DNA of 33,192 nt, from the NCBI GenBank assembly GCA_017645905.1, contig JAGCNO010000014.1, positions 1 through 33,192 of the forward strand. Reading direction: 5' to 3'. The position numbers and the translations under genes are program-made. Source of the stretch: Prevotella sp. Lineage in GTDB: Bacteria > Bacteroidota > Bacteroidia > Bacteroidales > Bacteroidaceae. The number at the start of each line of letters is the position of its first letter. Position 1 is the first letter of the stretch. This document shows, piece after piece, positions 1 through 8,787 of the stretch. Under the pieces are notes generated by a model that saw nothing but the letters and a program-made list of their open reading frames with translations, was not told where the DNA came from and did no database searches.

Positions 1-1
1 C

Positions 2-577
2 CTCTACCCTAATGTCACCATCTATCAGGGCTGTAAGATTGGCAATGCCGTGACCATCCACTCCGGCAGCGTCATTGGTGCCGACGGCTTCGGCTTCGCT
101 CCCAGCACCGAAGGCTACGACAAGATTCCGCAGATAGGCATTGTCATCATCGAGGACAACGTCGAGATAGGTGCCAACACCTGCATAGACCGCTCTACGA
201 TGGGCGCAACCATCATCCGTTGTGGCGTGAAGCTCGATAATCTCATCCAGGTGGCCCACAACTGCGAGATAGGCGAGAATACCGTTATGTCTGCACAGGC
301 AGGCATGGCCGGCAGCACGAAGATTGGCCAGTGGTGCATGGTAGGCGGTCAGGCAGGCTTTGCCGGACACATACAAGTGGCTGACAAGACCTTCGTCGGT
401 GCACAATGCGGCGTCATCAGCAACACCAAGGGCAACGAGCAGCTCATCGGCTCGCCGGCTATGGAGCCTAAGACCTACTTCCGGGGCATGGCCGTGCTCA
501 AACACCTCCCCGAGATGTATCGCGAGCTGGCACAGCTGAAGCGGGAAGTGGAAGATCTGAAAAAGAGTGATAAGTGA
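2..577 (+). CDS. lpxD: LpxD, UDP-3-O-acylglucosamine N-acyltransferase (5' truncated)
   Basis: Transfers the second 3-hydroxyacyl chain, from acyl-ACP, to the 2-amino group of UDP-3-O-acyl-glucosamine in lipid A synthesis; acts in the cytoplasm. The reading frame is open from base 2, so the N-terminal domain lies outside the window; a GTG at base 50 is only an internal Val. Visible are left-handed beta-helix hexapeptide repeats, the family stretch GADGFGFA followed by KIPQIG, and VAHNCEIG, whose His corresponds to the catalytic His of LpxD. The C-terminal tail ([20 protein letters not shown]) is a short helical, coiled-coil-like end as in other LpxD. The gene ends in short AGTGATAAGTGA-type repeats and then a hairpin. 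Identification is secure; only the 5' part is missing. Confidence 0.95.
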   Translation, partial: LYPNVTIYQGCKIGNAVTIHSGSVIGADGFGFAPSTEGYDKIPQIGIVIIEDNVEIGANTCIDRSTMGATIIRCGVKLDNLIQVAHNCEIGENTVMSAQAGMAGSTKIGQWCMVGGQAGFAGHIQVADKTFVGAQCGVISNTKGNEQLIGSPAMEPKTYFRGMAVLKHLPEMYRELAQLKREVEDLKKSDK

Positions 578-611
578 AAAGTGATAAGTGATAAGTAAAG
601 AGTGAATAATT

Positions 612-650
612 AAAGCGGCACCTCAATAGCTATGAGATGCCGCTTTTCTT
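612..650. terminator. Bidirectional terminator between convergent genes
   Basis: Arms AAAGCGGCACCTCA (612-625) and TGAGATGCCGCTTT (633-646) pair over 14 positions with one C-A mismatch and a 7-nt loop. T runs follow on the plus strand and A runs precede the stem, so it can end both lpxD and the minus-strand gene that stops at 668. Confidence 0.85.
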
Positions 651-667
651 ATTCCATCACTTTCAGA

Positions 668-3178
668 CTATTCTCCTGCCTCGTAAATCTCGGGCGAGAC
701 GAACTTCACGTAGTAGATGTAGCGCTGGTCGTTGACCTCAAGGCAGAACTGTCCGTCGACACTGAAGTCAGTGTCCACGTCGCCCACGCAACTGATGGTG
801 ATGAACACATCGTCGCCGTCCTGCTCCAGGATGAAGTAGATGTCGCCGTAGCCGTCGAAGCCTCCTTCCATGTTGAAGCTCAGACCGTTATCGGCATTGG
901 CTGCCTCGCCGAACAATCCTTCTGCAGTCAGTCCGCGCAGATAGTAGTTGTTGGGATTCATCAGGTCGTCGACAGAGATGTTCAAGGCTTCGCAAGCCTT
1001 CGTCACATCAAACTTGACGGGAGTTTCCTCGGCCGGGAGCGGCAACGTGATGTTCTCGCTGCCCACCACCTCGATAGGCGTCAGCTTCTCCACGAAGTTC
1101 ACGGTGAAGTTAATGGTAATCATCTTCTCCGTCTCCTCGTTCACCAAGAAAAGGGTGGTCTTGAAGGCATCGCCAATGCTATTTCTGCCGGGGTACTGGA
1201 AGAACTGGAACTCTCCGTTGGCATAGCTGATACCCACACGGGCATTGGGGTCGGCCCAGATGGAGACATAGCCGTCCTTGTCGAGCCAGAAGCCGGGCTT
1301 CGGGTCGCAGCTGTAGGCATCGGAGTACGTTCCCTTGATTGCTGCTATGGAGTCGTTGTTCAGACCGAAGAGCGTGGGACTGCTGGTGCCGATGAGGGCC
1401 TCGATGTCCTCAATGGCAATGTTGTACCTCTCATCGATGGGATAAACACTTGCCGATGTCAGCGTCTGAATCATGGCAGCTCGTGTGGCCACGCTCTGGA
1501 ATCCGTGCTCTATAAGCTGCGGCTCCACAATCTTCAGGACGACGGTGTACTGGTAGTAGTTCTCGCCGTTCATGAAATATACGCTGGCGCTGGCCTCATC
1601 GCCGATGGCGAAGCGGTTCTCATACTGTCCTACATTAAGCACAGAGAAGTCGTTGGCCGTCATCGGCTCGATGAACATGGCAGCGCTGGTACCCCATGCC
1701 ACCACCGTGCCGGCATCGCTAAACCAGAAGCCGCCGTTGTTGGCCGTCGAGTTGGCGAAGTTGTCCTTGTCGTCCAGTGCCGACATGCCAATAGCGCTGA
1801 TCTCACAGCCCAGGGCAGCGGCAATAGCCTCCAGGTCGGGCTTGACAGAGATAGTAGCATAGTCACTTGTCGGTTCCTGCTCCACGGTCACGGTCTCTTC
1901 GCCCACCTTCGTATAGGTGCTCATGCCTGTGCCCTGCTCCTTCTCCAGCAGGTTCAGGATGTACTTGATGCGGTAGGCCTTGTCGGCGTAGATGATATAG
2001 ACGTTGGCAAACCATTTCTCGTTGTCCTTGCACACGCCGGGGTACTGTCCCAGCTGGCAGGTCAGCGTGTTTCCGTCGGCATTGTAGGTGAAGTTGTTCA
2101 GGAAGAACTTGTCTGTTCCGCCCCAGTCAGCAGCCGACACCTCACCGTCTTCCTCACCCTCGGCGTTCTGCACGGCACGATACCAGAATCCGTGGCCCTC
2201 GCCGGTGGGAGTGTTGGTCAGCGAGTCTTTCTTCATGCCGCCGCCAGCTTCAACGTCGCCATTGTTATACCAAGTAGTATAGAGCATGGAGTCGATCTGG
2301 TCTGTCATCACGCCCATGTCAGGGATGCCGAGCAAACTTGCGAGGTCGTCAAGTTCAACGACCACCTGGTCGCTGCTGTAGTCACCGCGTGGATACTGCT
2401 CCACGACCATCTCCTTCTCGCCCACTATGTTGAGGTTTGCCTCGATGAGCGTAGGCTGCGGCACGTTGTAGACGGGCTTCTGCTTGACCACGAGCTCGAG
2501 CTTAAAGGAGGCCACCTTTCCGTTGAACGTCAGCTTGACGACCACCGAGAGCGTTTCACCGCCCTGCAGCACCTCGGGCATCTGTCCCATGGTGAAGGTC
2601 AGTTGGGCATTGTCGGCACCGCCACCGGCCATGATGGTGATAACGGCCGAGATGTCGGCCACATCGACCGAGCCGTCGCCGTTCACGTCGGCAGCGTCAT
2701 ACTCGGCACTACCGGCCATGACGCTGATGATAGCCGAGATGTCGGCCACGTCGACCGAGCCGTCAGCGTTCACGTCGCCGGCGTTGTCTGCGCCGTCAAC
2801 ACCCGGGCTGACAAACCACACGCTGCCATTTTCCTGGCCATGACCCACGGGAACACCCTGTGCGTCCATCCAGAAGCCGTGGCTGTTGGCTTCGGTAGCG
2901 GCCGTCCAGGGAAATTCGCTGCCTTCTGCGGAGACGACGGAGAAGAGCACGGGGTCGGGAGTCTCTGCCGCAATGTAGTCATTGACGGCCTTCGTCAAGG
3001 TAGCTGCATCGGTGTCCAGCACCTTCGCCACTTCGGCCATGCTGAACGAGACAGTCTCGCCCTCATAGCCCTTCGTGGGATACTGGCTCACGCTACCTTC
3101 AAACTGTGCCTGTGCCGTTGTGCCCATCAACAGGCACAATGCAGCAACAAACAGACTTTTTGCTTTAGTAATCATCAT
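668..3178 (-). CDS. Secreted multi-DUF4859 protein with internal dockerin-like EF-hand pair
   Basis: 836 aa. Residues 1-24 form a signal peptide (MMITKAKSLF..., cleavage probably after AQA). The mature part consists of about five diverged DUF4859-like units, roughly 30-231, 253-413, 425-551, 575-697 and 702-830. They share a start like VEQYP..DY, a GFWxxxxGxVxxWG centre and an (N)VGQYPG/FQYPG motif. Residues 134-186 are two calcium-binding loops (DVNADGSVD and DVNGDGSVD, each followed by VADISAxIxxMAG) lying inside unit 1 rather than at the C-terminus. No catalytic signature is visible; DUF4859 occurs on Bacteroidota surface and carbohydrate-related proteins, so a binding or surface role is an inference. 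Start at MMITK fits the promoter about 50 bp upstream; the second Met is equally possible. Probably monocistronic. Confidence 0.85.
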   Translation of the reverse strand: MMITKAKSLFVAALCLLMGTTAQAQFEGSVSQYPTKGYEGETVSFSMAEVAKVLDTDAATLTKAVNDYIAAETPDPVLFSVVSAEGSEFPWTAATEANSHGFWMDAQGVPVGHGQENGSVWFVSPGVDGADNAGDVNADGSVDVADISAIISVMAGSAEYDAADVNGDGSVDVADISAVITIMAGGGADNAQLTFTMGQMPEVLQGGETLSVVVKLTFNGKVASFKLELVVKQKPVYNVPQPTLIEANLNIVGEKEMVVEQYPRGDYSSDQVVVELDDLASLLGIPDMGVMTDQIDSMLYTTWYNNGDVEAGGGMKKDSLTNTPTGEGHGFWYRAVQNAEGEEDGEVSAADWGGTDKFFLNNFTYNADGNTLTCQLGQYPGVCKDNEKWFANVYIIYADKAYRIKYILNLLEKEQGTGMSTYTKVGEETVTVEQEPTSDYATISVKPDLEAIAAALGCEISAIGMSALDDKDNFANSTANNGGFWFSDAGTVVAWGTSAAMFIEPMTANDFSVLNVGQYENRFAIGDEASASVYFMNGENYYQYTVVLKIVEPQLIEHGFQSVATRAAMIQTLTSASVYPIDERYNIAIEDIEALIGTSSPTLFGLNNDSIAAIKGTYSDAYSCDPKPGFWLDKDGYVSIWADPNARVGISYANGEFQFFQYPGRNSIGDAFKTTLFLVNEETEKMITINFTVNFVEKLTPIEVVGSENITLPLPAEETPVKFDVTKACEALNISVDDLMNPNNYYLRGLTAEGLFGEAANADNGLSFNMEGGFDGYGDIYFILEQDGDDVFITISCVGDVDTDFSVDGQFCLEVNDQRYIYYVKFVSPEIYEAGE

Positions 3179-3227
3179 AGCATTAAGATTTAGTTAGTAA
3201 TTTATAAAAGCGGTTAATAATTTGCGG

Positions 3228-3261
3228 CAAAGATACAATAATTATTTGAAAGACAATCAAA
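3228..3261 (-). promoter_or_regulatory. Bacteroidota-type promoter of the DUF4859 gene
   Basis: On the minus strand TATCTTTG (3235-3228) fits the -7 consensus TAnnTTTG. A TTTG at 3261-3258 stands 22 bp upstream, slightly more than the usual 19-21. Predicted start of transcription is near 3221, giving a leader of about 43 nt. Confidence 0.6.
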
Positions 3262-3355
3262 TTTAACAAAGATTTAATATTCCCGCACCTGCTTGACTAT
3301 AGGAATTTTTATTCGTCTCATATAGCTCCTGTTTCCAGAACAAATGCATCCTGGA

Positions 3356-3466
3356 GAAAGAACGGCTTTTTCTCATGGAAAGAACGGCTTATTCTCATGG
3401 AAAGAACGGCTTATTCTGGTAGAAAGAACGGCTTTTTCTCATGGAAAGAACGGCTTTTTTTTTCCC
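3356..3466. repeat. 22-bp tandem repeat array, five copies
   Basis: GAACGGCT starts at 3360, 3382, 3404, 3426 and 3448, an exact 22-bp period. The unit reads approximately GAAAGAACGGCTTTTTCTCATG. The array lies between the uvrD stop and the divergent-side promoter of the DUF4859 gene; the rest of the 339-bp gap shows only AT-rich sequence. The same family recurs, inverted, at 11893-11980 and, as a variant, at 15636 and 24698. Confidence 0.9.
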
Positions 3467-3517
3467 AAACAAATACCCTACACCATTTTAACGGCTGGGA
3501 TTTGGTAGTGTTCCTGT

Positions 3518-5980
3518 TTACTTCACGATGCTGTACTTGGCAAATTTCAGCAGCAGCTGTTTGGTGCCGGCATTACGGAACTCGACGGTGGCCTTGGTGT
3601 TCTCTCCCTCACCATCTACACGAAGGACGGTGCCGAGACCGAAGCGCTGGTGATCGATGACAGACCCCTCGTGGAGAGTGGAGAGTTGAGAGTTGAGAGT
3701 TGAGAGAGGTTTGAGATTTGAAGCTTGTTGCAACTGACGCTTGAAACTGTTGGAGAAGGGGTCTACAGGGGGCTCCTCACGACGGGGAGGTATAGCACGG
3801 GGCTTGGGGTCGGCACGGAACTGGGTGGCTACGGGGTGAGGGTTCTGCATCCAGGGGTTAGAAGCGTGGCGGGCTGACACGGGGTCTGCCTCTACATAGC
3901 CAGACCTGCGGCCACCATAATTCTTCTTCCAAGGCAGGTTGGATGAGCCGAAATCATCGTCGTCGGCGACTCCCTTTCTTGACTCCACGCTGAGGAGCTT
4001 CGGGTCGATGTCGCGGATGAAACGCGAGGGGGTGTCGTACTCCATGCGGCCGTAGCGGAAACGGCTCTGGGCACAGGTGAGGATGCAATGGCGCTCGGCA
4101 CGGGTGATAGCCACATAGAACAAACGTCGCTCCTCCTCCAGCTCACGCATGGTGCCAACAGACATGGGCGAAGGGAAGATGTTCTCCTCGAGGCCCACGA
4201 CGAAGACGGTGGGAAACTCGAGGCCCTTTGCGGAATGAATGGTCATGAGCGACACCTTGGGCTGGTCATCGTTGCCGTCGCTATCGAGGTCGGTCAGCAG
4301 GGCTACCTCCTGGAGGAAATCGGAAAGAGAGACTTGCTCGCCCAGACCTTCCTCACGACGTCCCTCTACAAAGTCGTGGACGCCACCAAGAAACTCCTGC
4401 AGGTTCTCCTGACGGGAAATGTCTTCGGGGTCGTGGCCGCCATAAAGGTCCTTGGCCACACCGCTCTCGTGAACGATAACATGGCCCAGCTCGTAGGCAT
4501 CCTGGGTGGCAGAACGGGCTTTCCAGTCGTCTACCAGCTGGCGGAAGGCCTTCAGTTTGCTGACGGTGGCGGGAGAGATAGAAGGGGGAGTGAAAGAGGA
4601 GTGAAGGGGGAGTGAAGAGGGAGTGAAGGTGACGTTAGTATCGGGGGTGAGACTGGTAATGACCGTCCAAAGGGAGAGACCGCTCTCGGTTGCGGCAGAG
4701 ATAATTTTGTTGAGCGTGGTGTCGCCTATGCCTCGAGTGGGATAGTTGATGATGCGCTTCAGGGCCTCCTCGTCGTCTGGGTTGGCCACGAGACGGAAGT
4801 AGGCGATGACATCCTTGATCTCCTTGCGCTGGTAGAAGCTCAGTCCGCCGTAGATGCGGTAGGGGATAGTGTCCTTGCGCATCTGCTCCTCGAAGGAACG
4901 GCTCTGGGCGTTCGTGCGGTAGAGGATGGCGAAGTCGCTATATTGTCCGCCCTCCTTCTTCATAATGCGCTTGATGTCGCCACACACAATCATGGCCTCC
5001 TCCTTGTCGCTGGTAGCAGGCTTGAGGGTGACACGCTCGCCCTCATCGTTCTCGCTGAACACGTCCTTGGGTATCTGTCGCTCGTTCTTGCGGATGAGAC
5101 TGTTGGCAGCCTTCACGATAAGTTGTGTAGAGCGGTAGTTCTGCTCCAGTTTGAAGAGACGGGCGTTATCGTACATCTTTTGGAAATTCAGGATGTTATC
5201 GATATTTGCTCCACGAAAGCTGTAGATACTCTGGGCATCATCTCCCACCACACATACACGTTGTCGCTCACGGGTAAGCTGGTATACAATCTTCTGCTGG
5301 GCGAAGTTAGTGTCCTGATACTCGTCGACGAGGACGTAGAGGAATTTTTCTACGTACTTCCGACGGATATCCTCATGTCGCTCAAAGAGCAGGAAGGTCT
5401 GCACAAGCAGATCGTCAAAGTCCATGGCGTTGGCCTGCCGGCAGCGGGCGACATAGCGACGGTACACCTCGTGGACCTTGGAACGCTTGGAGTCGTAGAG
5501 TGAGCTCTGGGGGAACTGGTCGGGAAGGATGAGATGGTTCTTCGCCATCGATATCTGGTCGCTGACGCTGTTGGGCTTGTAAACCTTGTCATCGAGGCCC
5601 ATCTCCTTGATAATGCTCTTGGTGAGCGAGCGGGCGTCAGCCTGGTCGTAGATGGTGAAGCTGGGATTATATCCGATATGTTCGGCCTCCACACGGAGGA
5701 TACGGGCAAAGACAGAGTGGAAGGTCCCCATCTGAAGGTAGCGGGCACGCTCTTCACCCACCAGCCGTGCTATGCGTTCCTTCATCTCACGTGCCGCCTT
5801 GTTGGTAAAGGTCAGGGCGAGAATGTTCCAAGGCTTCAGGTCTTTCTCCTGCAAGAGGTAGGCAATCTTGTAGGTCAGCACACGTGTCTTTCCCGAGCCG
5901 GCACCGGCAATGACGAGCGATGCTCCGTCGCAATACTCCACAGCCTCGCGCTGGGAGCGGTTCAAATCATCAAAGAGCAT
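3518..5980 (-). CDS. pcrA: UvrD/PcrA-type superfamily 1A DNA helicase
   Basis: 820 aa ATP-dependent 3'-5' helicase for repair and replication-fork maintenance in the cytoplasm. Motifs: Q-motif LNRSQREAVE; Walker A GAGSGKT (26-32); motif Ia ALTFTNKAAREM; DEYQDT (219-224); GDDAQSIYSFRGA (246-258); QNYRST (280-285); TIHSAKGLEF; VAITRAE. The C-terminal GSVIDHQRFGLGTV tail is the PcrA-type module. Two segments look like in-frame repeat insertions: 444-470 (TPDTNVTFTPSSLPLHSSFTP) and 756-771 (LKPLSTLNSQLSTLHE), encoded by GAGAGTTGAGAGTT-type DNA. The start codon lies 2 bp after the glycosidase stop, so translation is probably coupled to it; no own promoter or clear ribosome site is seen. Whether to call it UvrD or PcrA is a matter of naming. 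Confidence 0.96.
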   Translation of the reverse strand: MLFDDLNRSQREAVEYCDGASLVIAGAGSGKTRVLTYKIAYLLQEKDLKPWNILALTFTNKAAREMKERIARLVGEERARYLQMGTFHSVFARILRVEAEHIGYNPSFTIYDQADARSLTKSIIKEMGLDDKVYKPNSVSDQISMAKNHLILPDQFPQSSLYDSKRSKVHEVYRRYVARCRQANAMDFDDLLVQTFLLFERHEDIRRKYVEKFLYVLVDEYQDTNFAQQKIVYQLTRERQRVCVVGDDAQSIYSFRGANIDNILNFQKMYDNARLFKLEQNYRSTQLIVKAANSLIRKNERQIPKDVFSENDEGERVTLKPATSDKEEAMIVCGDIKRIMKKEGGQYSDFAILYRTNAQSRSFEEQMRKDTIPYRIYGGLSFYQRKEIKDVIAYFRLVANPDDEEALKRIINYPTRGIGDTTLNKIISAATESGLSLWTVITSLTPDTNVTFTPSSLPLHSSFTPPSISPATVSKLKAFRQLVDDWKARSATQDAYELGHVIVHESGVAKDLYGGHDPEDISRQENLQEFLGGVHDFVEGRREEGLGEQVSLSDFLQEVALLTDLDSDGNDDQPKVSLMTIHSAKGLEFPTVFVVGLEENIFPSPMSVGTMRELEEERRLFYVAITRAERHCILTCAQSRFRYGRMEYDTPSRFIRDIDPKLLSVESRKGVADDDDFGSSNLPWKKNYGGRRSGYVEADPVSARHASNPWMQNPHPVATQFRADPKPRAIPPRREEPPVDPFSNSFKRQLQQASNLKPLSTLNSQLSTLHEGSVIDHQRFGLGTVLRVDGEGENTKATVEFRNAGTKQLLLKFAKYSIVK

Positions 5981-5982
5981 AA

Positions 5983-8733
5983 CTATTCTGCCATGATGGA
6001 GATTACGGTTGAGATGTCGGCCACGTCAACTGCCCCGTCGCCATTAACGTCGGCACGTTCGTATTCATCTGTTCCTGCCATAACGCTGATGATGGCTGAG
6101 ATGTCGGCCACATCTACCGCTCCGTCTTCGTTCACGTCGCCTTCCAGCACGGCTGTCTCAACTTCCATCGACATCGCTTTCTTGACTTCATCGGCAGAGA
6201 GGGCATAGTTATAGATGCGCACGTCCTGGATGGTCCCCAAGAAAGCGGGGTCGGCATCAAACTGGCTACGTCCCAAGTAGTTCATTGCCGGGCAGATGTC
6301 GCTGGGACGTATGGTGATGTTGGTGGTCGAAGCTGCTTCCTCTCCGTCGATGTAGATAGCCGTCCTTCCTTGACCTATCGTCACGGCGACATGGCGCCAT
6401 TTTGCTACCGGCAGCTTATCACAGTCGAGTGTCTGCTCGTCGCCTCCGTTCTTGATGGCGAAGCGCATGGAGTTGCCTGCGTTTGCGGTGAGGAACATGT
6501 ACTGCGAAGTGCCGTTGCCGAAGTCGAAGATTCGCTGCCATGTTGATGATAAGCTAAGGCATTTTACCCAAGCGCAGAAAGTGAGCTCGTCGTGGCTGGC
6601 CACCTCGTAGGGCAACTGGATGTAGCGCCTCGAGCCGAGACTGAAGCCTTTGTAGGTGATGTCGTCGGTATTGAGGTCGGGGTTACCGGCGGCGTACGAT
6701 TCGTTCTCGTATGCTGCGGCGTCCATCATGTTCACGGTAGTGTCATTGAGCGTGTCGTTCATCGTCCAGCGGGCAATGAGCGCCGGGGCATCGGTCACTG
6801 CCGACGTTACGGTCTCGCTGGCTTCTGAAAGGTTGAGCGCTTCGTCAAGTGCCTTCACTATATATATATAGTTGTGGCCCGGACGGCAGTTGTTGTCGAC
6901 GAACGATGGGGTCTTCACGTCGCGGGCTATGACGCTCCACGCCTCTTGGCCGGCTTCTGTTCTGAAGATGTTGTAACCCCGAAGGTCCTTGTCGGTATTG
7001 GCCTGCCACGTCAGGCTTATGGATGCCGGCTGTGCCTTTGCTGTCAGTCCTGCGGGCTTTGCCGGAGCCTCGGTGTCGTAGACAATTCCTGCAGGCAACA
7101 GACGCCACATCTGGCGCTCACGGTCTTGTGGGTCTGACTGCAGCTCGTTAGTCTGAACAGCTATTTTGTTGGTGTTGGCAGTGAGGTAGAGCGCCGTCTC
7201 TCGGTTGCGTATGTAGAAGAATCCGTCGCCAGCATACTCAAAGTACCATTGCTCGTTGCTGTCGGGAGTGGTGTTATTCATGTAGGGTATCACCTTTGCA
7301 CCGTCGAAGGTGGAGAAATTCTGCACGTTGATGTGTAGGTGTTCGTTCTTCACCTGCTCTATGTCAAAGAAACTGTAGTCACCACCAATGCGGGAGTCTA
7401 CACGTTTAACATTCCATTGCTGTGTCTGCGACTTTATGAAGTTTTGCTGCATAGCGATGGTGCTGGTGGTTGCGTTAAGATAGTTTCCTGTGTACTTGTT
7501 CACAAAGCGGTAGATGCCGTCGGTGATGGCTACGTGAGGCACGTCCTCTCCCCACTGGATGTCTATCACTCGCTCGGCATTGGTCTGTCCTTTCTGATAG
7601 CCTGTGCCGCCGGGTATCTCCATGCAGAAGGTACGAAGAGGCCCTTGGGTGTCGTAATAGACATCGCGGTCGGTGCTGACAAAGCCGTAGGTGGTGGTCT
7701 TTGCCTGTCGTTCGCTACTGCCGATAAAGGCCTTCACCCGTCCGTCATCATGACGATAGACCGAAGCAGCCGTCCAGTTTTCGCGGTGCTCACCGTAAGC
7801 CAGTCGCTCACCGTTACGTGAGATGTCGCAAAACTCTCCTCGGGCACGGCTGTCGAAGCCCCACCATATGCCGACCGACATGCCATACTCCAGGCCGACC
7901 ATAGCCTCGCCCACGTTGTGCATCTCGTCTCCATATCCCGTCTTGCCGTCGGCCTTCAGCTGCTGGTAGAAAGCGGCAAAGGTGTCAAAGGAGCCTGCCA
8001 GCTGGTGGGTGTTGCCCCAGCCGTAGTAGCTCTTACCCGTCTGATACCATTCCAGAGCCTTGTCGTTGTTCAGCGTGTTGCCTCCCACGATGGCAACGTC
8101 CTTCATTGTCTCGGCGTAGTTCTCACGCAGTTTCCTGGCCACCTCCACCTGTCTTGCCACAGAAGCACCTTCCTCAACTGACCAGTAGTCGGGCTCGTTA
8201 TAGGGCGAGACGCCTACGACGGGGTGCTGGCTGTTCTTCTGCATCCATGCCACATGGGCGTTGATCATCGCAGCCCAGTGGTCTGTGTTGCAGACTTTGT
8301 TCTTCACATAGTAGTCTCCTGCCTTCTGGGCAGGAGTATTTGCAGCCTCCTGGTCGGCTGTAAGCACCAGTGGCAAAGTGTTTCCGCAGACGGTGTTGAA
8401 GAGGTTGCTGCGCTCACGCAGGGTCGCAATCTGGCCGCTACCCAGGTCGGTATCGTTGACCAGCACCTCGGTGGCACGGAAGGCTGATCGTCCTATACCC
8501 ACGTTGTCCTTTCCCATGTGGCGCACACCCTTGCGGAGGTTCTGCTCGCTGATCCATGCCAGGTCGAGTCCCCACGTGGGCTGGAAGCGCGTTCCCTCGC
8601 CGTCGACGCTGTAGAAGAGCATCACGTCTGACTTGGCCTGCGGTTGTAAGTACATGCTCGAGGATGAGCGTTCCTGGCTCATTGCCGGTAGCACCATCGC
8701 CATCATCATGGCTGAAAGGAGAAATCGGTTCAT
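5983..8733 (-). CDS. Secreted multidomain glycoside hydrolase (clan GH-A-like, ricin-type, Fn3, LamG, dockerin-like)
   Basis: 916 aa. Signal peptide 1-20 (cleavage near AMSQ). A TIM-barrel-like catalytic region covers about 30-390, with VVGVSPYNEPDYW giving a candidate acid/base Glu180; GDEMHNVGEA offers Glu270 or Glu276 as nucleophile. Then a ricin/CBM13-like beta-trefoil (about 395-555, repeated QQW/EQWYF/RQMWRL), a fibronectin type III domain (about 565-650, SLTWQANTDKDLRGYNIFR), a LamG/concanavalin-like domain (about 655-845, FCAWVK, WRHVAVTIG, YIDGEEA) and a C-terminal dockerin-like EF-hand pair (864-916). I cannot assign the GH family; the downstream position after a pectinesterase suggests a pectin side-chain or other plant-wall substrate (inference). 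It lies 55 bp after the pectinesterase and 2 bp before the helicase. Confidence 0.8.
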   Translation of the reverse strand: MNRFLLSAMMMAMVLPAMSQERSSSSMYLQPQAKSDVMLFYSVDGEGTRFQPTWGLDLAWISEQNLRKGVRHMGKDNVGIGRSAFRATEVLVNDTDLGSGQIATLRERSNLFNTVCGNTLPLVLTADQEAANTPAQKAGDYYVKNKVCNTDHWAAMINAHVAWMQKNSQHPVVGVSPYNEPDYWSVEEGASVARQVEVARKLRENYAETMKDVAIVGGNTLNNDKALEWYQTGKSYYGWGNTHQLAGSFDTFAAFYQQLKADGKTGYGDEMHNVGEAMVGLEYGMSVGIWWGFDSRARGEFCDISRNGERLAYGEHRENWTAASVYRHDDGRVKAFIGSSERQAKTTTYGFVSTDRDVYYDTQGPLRTFCMEIPGGTGYQKGQTNAERVIDIQWGEDVPHVAITDGIYRFVNKYTGNYLNATTSTIAMQQNFIKSQTQQWNVKRVDSRIGGDYSFFDIEQVKNEHLHINVQNFSTFDGAKVIPYMNNTTPDSNEQWYFEYAGDGFFYIRNRETALYLTANTNKIAVQTNELQSDPQDRERQMWRLLPAGIVYDTEAPAKPAGLTAKAQPASISLTWQANTDKDLRGYNIFRTEAGQEAWSVIARDVKTPSFVDNNCRPGHNYIYIVKALDEALNLSEASETVTSAVTDAPALIARWTMNDTLNDTTVNMMDAAAYENESYAAGNPDLNTDDITYKGFSLGSRRYIQLPYEVASHDELTFCAWVKCLSLSSTWQRIFDFGNGTSQYMFLTANAGNSMRFAIKNGGDEQTLDCDKLPVAKWRHVAVTIGQGRTAIYIDGEEAASTTNITIRPSDICPAMNYLGRSQFDADPAFLGTIQDVRIYNYALSADEVKKAMSMEVETAVLEGDVNEDGAVDVADISAIISVMAGTDEYERADVNGDGAVDVADISTVISIMAE

Positions 8734-8787
8734 AGTTTTATAGACAGTTAATTTAATAATGTGTTGTTTTTATGTTTGAAGCTAAGC

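Noticed and set aside
632-3193. Open frame of 853 codons on the plus strand opposite the DUF4859 gene
   Set aside because: The minus-strand frame has a signal peptide, repeated domains and a promoter; the plus-strand text is Val/His/Leu-rich shadow with no recognisable motif. It stays open because the sense gene avoids the codons TTA, CTA and TCA.
3356-3466. CRISPR-like short repeats
   Set aside because: The 22-bp units follow each other directly without unique spacers, and no cas genes are present.
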